A stretch of 34,691 nt of DNA from Caproicibacter sp002399225 (GTDB lineage: Bacteria; Bacillota; Clostridia; Oscillospirales; Acutalibacteraceae), in NCBI GenBank assembly GCA_036756705.1, contig DAIOKN010000024.1, positions 1-34,691 of the forward strand, given 5' to 3'. The position numbers and the translations under genes are program-made. Below are positions 31,002 through 34,691 of this stretch, one piece after another. The notes under the pieces are model-generated. The model had not been told where the DNA came from and did no database searches. It saw nothing but the letters and a program-made list of their open reading frames with translations. Within the stretch, counting starts at the first letter, position 1. Every line of letters begins with the position of its first letter.

Positions 31002-31057
31002 GCCATATTTTCAGGAAAATTCACATATGATTGGGTAGAACAGCGGGGGATGAAAAG

Positions 31058-32047
31058 TTGTTTTACCACATGGGGAAGACTCTGAAAACGGCACTGATCC
31101 TTTTTCTGGCGGTTGTCCTTCTGACCGCCTCCGCCGGATATGTTCACCGAGTGGTGCCGACGCAGGCCGGAGAAGAGAAAAGGGCGGACTATATTAAGTA
31201 TGTGGAATTTAATGTTCCATATCTCGCCCTGAAAAAAGCAATGAACCTTGATATTGAATCCCACGAAAAGGACGGTAACCTCAGCTGGATTCAAATCCTG
31301 GCGTATCTCGGCGCAAAGTACGGCGGAAGTTTCAAGCGTTATAAAAGTTCCGACATGGATGCTTTTGTTGAGAAACTCCAGACCTCCAGCGTGGCGGAAA
31401 TCACAAAAAATATGAAGTATTACTCTTATTATTTTGAAGCGTACTCGGCCGTTCTGGGAGGCCTTCTCGGCAAATATCGGGAAGACGGAAAAGAAAAGTA
31501 CGGCCTGACGGCATACTCGCCGATTGCGAAAACATTTCCATATACGGACTGCGACGATTTCGGGGTGCGGCGCACTTACGGCTACTCCAGGCCGCACCTC
31601 GGGCACGATATGATGGCCGCGACGGGCACGCCGGTGATTGCGGTGGAATCCGGGGTCGTGGAAGCGCTTGGGTGGAATCAATACGGCGGATGGCGGATCG
31701 GCATCCGCAGTTTTGACACCAAACGGTATTACTATTATGCTCACCTTCGCCAGAACCGGCCTTATGCAGCCGGCCTGGCGGCCGGTCAAACCGTTAAGGC
31801 GGGGGACGTGATCGGCTATGTGGGGCGCACGGGGTACAGTGCCAGAGAGAACGTAAACAACATTAAAGTCAGCCACCTTCATTTCGGGTTGGAATTGATT
31901 TTCGACGAGAGCCAGAAGGAATGTGACAATGAAATCTGGGTGGATGCCTATGCTCTGACGAAGCTTTTGCGTCAGCGCCAGTCTGAAGTGTACCGCGTCG
32001 CAGAAACAAAGGAATATTACCGCACAAAAAAGATTGAAATTGAATAA
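31058..32047 (+). CDS. M23-family peptidase, membrane-anchored
   Basis: A 329-residue protein with an N-terminal membrane helix or uncleaved signal (about 8-28), a helical middle region (about 45-145) and a C-terminal LytM/M23 domain (about 160-285). The zinc site is complete: H180 and D184 in HLGHD, and H273/H275 in HLHFG, with H229 in YAHL. It probably cuts or binds peptidoglycan peptides outside the membrane; the arrangement also recalls sporulation M23 proteins. The start is uncertain: a TTG at 31058 has GGGGGATG ahead, while the ATG at 31070 has none and a longer frame from 31031 overlaps that site. It follows the sugar transferase on the same strand by 56 bases. Confidence 0.88.
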   Translation: MFYHMGKTLKTALILFLAVVLLTASAGYVHRVVPTQAGEEKRADYIKYVEFNVPYLALKKAMNLDIESHEKDGNLSWIQILAYLGAKYGGSFKRYKSSDMDAFVEKLQTSSVAEITKNMKYYSYYFEAYSAVLGGLLGKYREDGKEKYGLTAYSPIAKTFPYTDCDDFGVRRTYGYSRPHLGHDMMAATGTPVIAVESGVVEALGWNQYGGWRIGIRSFDTKRYYYYAHLRQNRPYAAGLAAGQTVKAGDVIGYVGRTGYSARENVNNIKVSHLHFGLELIFDESQKECDNEIWVDAYALTKLLRQRQSEVYRVAETKEYYRTKKIEIE

Positions 32048-32143
32048 GCGGAGCTAAAGCGGAAATCATTAAAAATAATATATATTGCTTTTTGGATGGA
32101 ATCAGGATACACTGGGAAAAAAGAAATTCGAAAGGAGCGGAAA

Positions 32144-32497
32144 ATGATGTCTGAAATTGGAGGAGATCTGAAAAAGCTCTTGCTGGCGGGCCTGGGAGCG
32201 GTTGCGACCACGGCGGAAAAAAGCAGGCAGATAGTCGATGAACTGGTCCAGAAGGGTGAGATTACGCTGGAGCAGGGGAAAGTGCTGAACGAAGAGCTGA
32301 AGCGCAATGTGAAAGATCAAGTGAAGCAGCATGTGACCGTGACGGTAACAGGACCGGCTCAAGGAGTTCAAGGCATTCGAGACACCATTGCCAAACTGAG
32401 CCCGGAAGAGCTGGAACAGGTCAAGGCGGCCATCGCCGAACAGGAAACGGCCCGGCAGGCCGAAGCGAGCGAGCAGAAGGAAAATGCCTCAAAATAA
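32144..32497 (+). CDS. Phasin-like coiled-coil protein
   Basis: A 117-residue helical protein. The N-terminal helix (DLKKLLLAGLGAVATTAEKS) is amphipathic to hydrophobic, followed by VDELVQKGEITLEQGKVLNE, a pattern found in phasin/PHA-granule-like families and in small partners of UbiB kinases, and a Glu/Gln/Ala-rich tail. No catalytic motif. AAAGGAGC precedes the ATG. Its last codons overlap the start of the UbiB-type gene by 14 bases, so the two are probably translationally coupled. No PHA synthesis gene is in the window, so a granule role is not supported; a lipid- or membrane-binding helper of the kinase is more likely. Confidence 0.65.
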   Translation: MMSEIGGDLKKLLLAGLGAVATTAEKSRQIVDELVQKGEITLEQGKVLNEELKRNVKDQVKQHVTVTVTGPAQGVQGIRDTIAKLSPEELEQVKAAIAEQETARQAEASEQKENASK

Positions 32498-34067
32498 TCG
32501 GTTCAGCAATAAAAAACGGCTGGCAGAAGTCATGGGGGTCCTGCAAAAGCATCAGATTACGCACGGGATGACCCCGGAGAAACTGAGGCTGATTTTTGAG
32601 GACCTTGGCCCGACCTATATCAAATTCGGCCAGATTATGTCCATGCGTACCGATATGCTCCCGGCAGAGTATTGCAGGGAGCTGAGGCGGTTGCGCGCCG
32701 ATGTTCGCCCTATGCCCGAAGCAGAGGTTCGGGAGACACTCGAAAAGGAATACGGCAAGAAGGTCGGAGAAGTCTTTGACCAGTTTGACGGGCACCCGCT
32801 TGGTTCTGCCTCGATTGCACAGGTTCACAGGGCAAGGCTGAAGTCGGGGGAGCAGGTCGTTGTAAAAGTGGAGCGGCCGGGAATTTTCCGCATGATGGAA
32901 CAGGATGTCTCTCTGCTGCGAAAAGTGTCGGGATTGCTGAGAATTATCGGTGGGACGGGAGACGCTATTGATTTTAATCTGGTGATCAATGAAATGTGGG
33001 TCACTGCTCAGCAGGAAATGGATTTTCTGCACGAGGCGGAACAGGCGGAGCGGTTCCGTCTTTCAAATTCTGGGATCGCTTACATAGCGGTGCCGCGTGT
33101 CTACCACCCATATTCCACATCTAAAGTGCTGGTCATGGAAGACATGAATGGAATTTCCATTGATGATGTTGATGCGCTGGCACATCAGGGATACGATTTG
33201 ACCGAAATCGGGACAAAGCTGGCAGAAAACTATGTTAAGCAGATTGTAGACGACGGCTTCTTTCATGCGGATCCCCATCCGGGCAATCTCTTGATCCGCG
33301 GGGGGAAGATCGTCTGGCTGGATATGGGAATGATGGGAACCCTGTCGCCGCGTGACCGGCACCTTTTAAACGATGTGATGAAAGCGGTGGCCTGTGGAAA
33401 CGTCAACGATGTTAAGGACTCCTTTCTGGCCGTAATGAAGCACACCGGTCCAGTGGATCATGCCCGGCTTTATGCCGAGATTGACGATCTGCTGAACAAA
33501 TACGGCACCTTTGACGTGGGCGGCCTGAATATGCTGGAACTGCGGGACGATATCCTGACGCTGGTAAAAAATCATCATCTTGCCATTCCGCCGGGCTTTT
33601 CCATGCTGGGCCGCGGGCTGGTAACGATCGAAGGAGTGATCGGCAGGCTCAGCCCGGAAATCAATCTTTTTGAAGTGATTGAAAACCATTTGTCCGGCGA
33701 GCTGCTTCAGAGCGATGTTTCAGGGGATCTGAAAAGAGGGCTGTACTCGCTCTATGGCTCAAGCCGGCATATTCTGAGTGTTCCGGCGCAGATCTCAGAA
33801 TTTCTTAAAATGGGGATCAAAGGGCGGACGAGGGTCAATGTTGAGCTGACCGGGGCAGACAGGCCGATGCATTCCCTGGAAGTACTTGTAAACCGGATGA
33901 TTCTCAGTATCCTGGATGCCGGCCTTTTTGTTTCCTCCGCTATTTTAGGGATCTCCGATTTACCGAAATGTTTTTTGGGAATCCCTGCGCTGAGCGCAGT
34001 CGGATTTTTTTTATCACTGGTGCTTGGAGCCGGAATTCTATGGACCATCTTCCGGCCGCACCGGTAA
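32484..34067 (+). CDS. UbiB/AarF (ABC1/ADCK) family atypical kinase
   Basis: A 527-residue protein with the UbiB kinase-like fold and two C-terminal membrane helices (about 470-522). Family marks: the N-terminal KxGQ motif IKFGQ (K47-Q50), GSASIAQVHRA (107-117), VVVKVERP with K128, HADPHPGN (261-268) and the metal-binding DMG (D280, replacing DFG). Members are ATPases linked to ubiquinone or other prenyl-lipid biology; in organisms that probably lack ubiquinone, as here, the role is unknown. AGAAGGAAA ahead of the ATG lies within the phasin-like gene, giving the 14-base overlap. The tRNA-Leu promoter follows directly. Confidence 0.92.
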   Translation: MPQNNRFSNKKRLAEVMGVLQKHQITHGMTPEKLRLIFEDLGPTYIKFGQIMSMRTDMLPAEYCRELRRLRADVRPMPEAEVRETLEKEYGKKVGEVFDQFDGHPLGSASIAQVHRARLKSGEQVVVKVERPGIFRMMEQDVSLLRKVSGLLRIIGGTGDAIDFNLVINEMWVTAQQEMDFLHEAEQAERFRLSNSGIAYIAVPRVYHPYSTSKVLVMEDMNGISIDDVDALAHQGYDLTEIGTKLAENYVKQIVDDGFFHADPHPGNLLIRGGKIVWLDMGMMGTLSPRDRHLLNDVMKAVACGNVNDVKDSFLAVMKHTGPVDHARLYAEIDDLLNKYGTFDVGGLNMLELRDDILTLVKNHHLAIPPGFSMLGRGLVTIEGVIGRLSPEINLFEVIENHLSGELLQSDVSGDLKRGLYSLYGSSRHILSVPAQISEFLKMGIKGRTRVNVELTGADRPMHSLEVLVNRMILSILDAGLFVSSAILGISDLPKCFLGIPALSAVGFFLSLVLGAGILWTIFRPHR

Positions 34068-34075
34068 GGTTCCGC

Positions 34076-34105
34076 TTTACAGAATAGGTTCTTCTATGCT
34101 ATAAT
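34076..34105 (+). promoter_or_regulatory. Promoter of tRNA-Leu
   Basis: TTTACA (34076-34081), 18 bp, TATAAT (34100-34105) with extended -10 TGC. Confidence 0.7.
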
Positions 34106-34114
34106 AATAGCTAC

Positions 34115-34137
34115 AGCGGGCAGACAGACTGCCCGCT
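34115..34137 (+). other. Hairpin in the tRNA-Leu precursor leader
   Basis: AGCGGGCAG-ACAGA-CTGCCCGCT, a perfect nine-pair stem only a few bases after the predicted start site and 12 bases before the tRNA. There is no T-run, so it is more likely a leader structure than a terminator of the UbiB gene. Confidence 0.5.
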
Positions 34138-34149
34138 TAGACTGACTAT

Positions 34150-34236
34150 GCCGCCATGGTGAAATTGGCAGACACAAGGGACTTAAAATCCCTCGGCAGC
34201 AATGCCGTGCCGGTTCAAGTCCGGCTGGCGGCACCA
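34150..34236 (+). tRNA. tRNA-Leu, anticodon TAA
   Basis: Acceptor arms GCCGCCA/TGGCGGC, anticodon stem AGGGA/TCCCT with loop CTTAAAA, a long variable arm (CGGCAGCAATGCCG) as in class II tRNAs, T-loop TTCAAGT and encoded CCA. The anticodon TAA reads TTA/TTG leucine codons. Confidence 0.95.
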
Positions 34237-34244
34237 AAGAAAAA

Positions 34245-34279
34245 CCCGCATGAATCCTAAGATTCTGCGGGATTTTTTA
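34245..34279 (+). terminator. Terminator behind tRNA-Leu
   Basis: CCCGCA-T-GAATC pairs with GATTC-TGCGGG (one bulge) around CTAA, followed by ATTTTTTAT. Confidence 0.85.
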
Positions 34280-34390
34280 TATCCGGACAAAGATGAAAGC
34301 AATTGCGAAAATCGTATTTGTATTAGTTTTGTACTAATAAGGGCACCAAAATAGTGAACTGAACCGCCTTAACCGGACAGTGACAAAAGG

Positions 34391-34428
34391 GACCTCCTAT
34401 CGTAGAATTGGAACTACGATAGGAGGTC
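34391..34428 (+). promoter_or_regulatory. Perfect hairpin that buries the orfA ribosome site
   Basis: GACCTCCTATCGTAG (34391-34405) is the exact complement of CTACGATAGGAGGTC (34414-34428), giving a 15-bp stem and an eight-base loop. The right arm contains AGGAGG, the ribosome site of the gene starting at 34434. Transcripts entering from outside would form the stem and hide the site. Confidence 0.75.
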
Positions 34429-34433
34429 TTGCT

Positions 34434-34655
34434 ATGCACAGACAAAAAGGAACACTGAATACACCACAAAGTATTATTGACGAAATCGTAACGAAGCACC
34501 GCAATGGAGCGACCCTCAAATCATTGTCAGCAGAATACGGCAAACCATTTAAGACTATCAAAGATATGTGTACGAGAGAAAACAATAAGTTGCGACGGCA
34601 AAAAGAAGGTTTAGAACCGAAAAAATTTCGCGGCAGAAAAGATAGAGTACAATAA
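34434..34655 (+). CDS. Small HTH protein, probable IS OrfA
   Basis: A 73-residue basic protein: SIIDEIVTKHRNGATLKSLS followed by AEYGKPFKTIKDM reads as a helix-turn-helix, then a charged helix (RENNKLRRQKEGLEPKKF) and RGRK. This resembles the first frame of IS3-type elements, which binds the ends and is joined to OrfB by -1 frameshifting; a run of six A (34617-34624 region) could serve as a slip site, but orfB is not visible. The ATG at 34434 follows AGGAGGT inside the hairpin; a longer frame from 34380 would run through the hairpin and is rejected. Confidence 0.6.
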   Translation: MHRQKGTLNTPQSIIDEIVTKHRNGATLKSLSAEYGKPFKTIKDMCTRENNKLRRQKEGLEPKKFRGRKDRVQ

Positions 34656-34691
34656 AGTTCGCAATTTCTTGAAGGTATAGAAAAGCCATTG

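Larger units (their letters stand above)
34352..34691 (+). mobile_element. Left end of an IS element, probably IS3-like (partial)
   Basis: From about 34352 the sequence TGAACTGAACCGCCTTAACC resembles the terminal inverted repeats of IS3-group elements, followed by a regulatory hairpin and a short HTH gene in OrfA position. The right end and the transposase orfB would lie outside the window, so family and left boundary are tentative. Confidence 0.5.

Overview
The window looks like chromosomal DNA of a spore-forming, anaerobic clostridial Firmicute. Mid-range GC, strong GGAGG-type ribosome binding sites and frequent TTG starts point this way. So do a CwlJ/GerQ-like spore germination pair, a BofC-like protein, superoxide reductase and an EtfBA/acyl-CoA dehydrogenase operon. 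The mix fits Ruminococcaceae/Oscillospiraceae-type butyrate or caproate producers, but no species can be named from the sequence alone.

Layout. Base 1 starts inside a type I-C-like CRISPR repeat whose leader faces into the window; no cas genes follow on this side. From 0.3 to 5.4 kb lie a sirtuin, a cysteine-rich secreted CAP protein, a divergent Fe/Mn superoxide dismutase (two tandem operator-like palindromes between them) and a large secreted beta-rich protein. At 5.5 kb there is a 35-residue membrane peptide with its own promoter. From 5.8 to 8.5 kb runs an MBOAT/SGNH extracellular O-acylation pair. From 8.8 to 13.7 kb come a flavodoxin, a BofC-like membrane protein, a class A penicillin-binding protein and aspartate kinase.

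At 13.77 kb a tRNA-Pro(GGG) marks the left edge of a decayed prophage of about 5.6 kb. It holds a frameshifted integrase, an XRE repressor plus coiled-coil gene, truncated YqaJ exonuclease and RecT fragments, a regulator remnant, a possible structured RNA and a truncated terminase small subunit. Apparently intact genes inside it are the repressor pair, a cold-shock gene and a methyltransferase. A degenerate copy of the tRNA T-arm near 19.43 kb may be the other attachment site.

The right part is mostly host-like: an alpha/beta hydrolase, a cwlJ-gerQ-like operon, a small DMT transporter, and a larA (lactate racemase) pseudogene leading into etfB-etfA-acyl-CoA dehydrogenase followed by an FCD-type GntR regulator. 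After these come a PlsY-like acyltransferase, superoxide reductase and ROK glucokinase. A forward run then carries a sugar transferase, an M23 peptidase, a phasin-like protein and a UbiB/AarF kinase. A tRNA-Leu(TAA) and the left end of an IS element, whose first gene has its ribosome binding site inside a perfect hairpin, close the window.

Themes: envelope and spore biology (PBP, M23, CwlJ/GerQ, MBOAT/SGNH, CAP protein), two superoxide defences (SOD and SOR), and acyl-CoA reduction that may once have been tied to lactate use through larA. No clearly new multi-gene system is evident. The most unusual items are the cysteine-rich CAP protein with its tandem boxes, the candidate RNA upstream of the terminase fragment, and the ribosome-site-sequestering hairpin of the IS.
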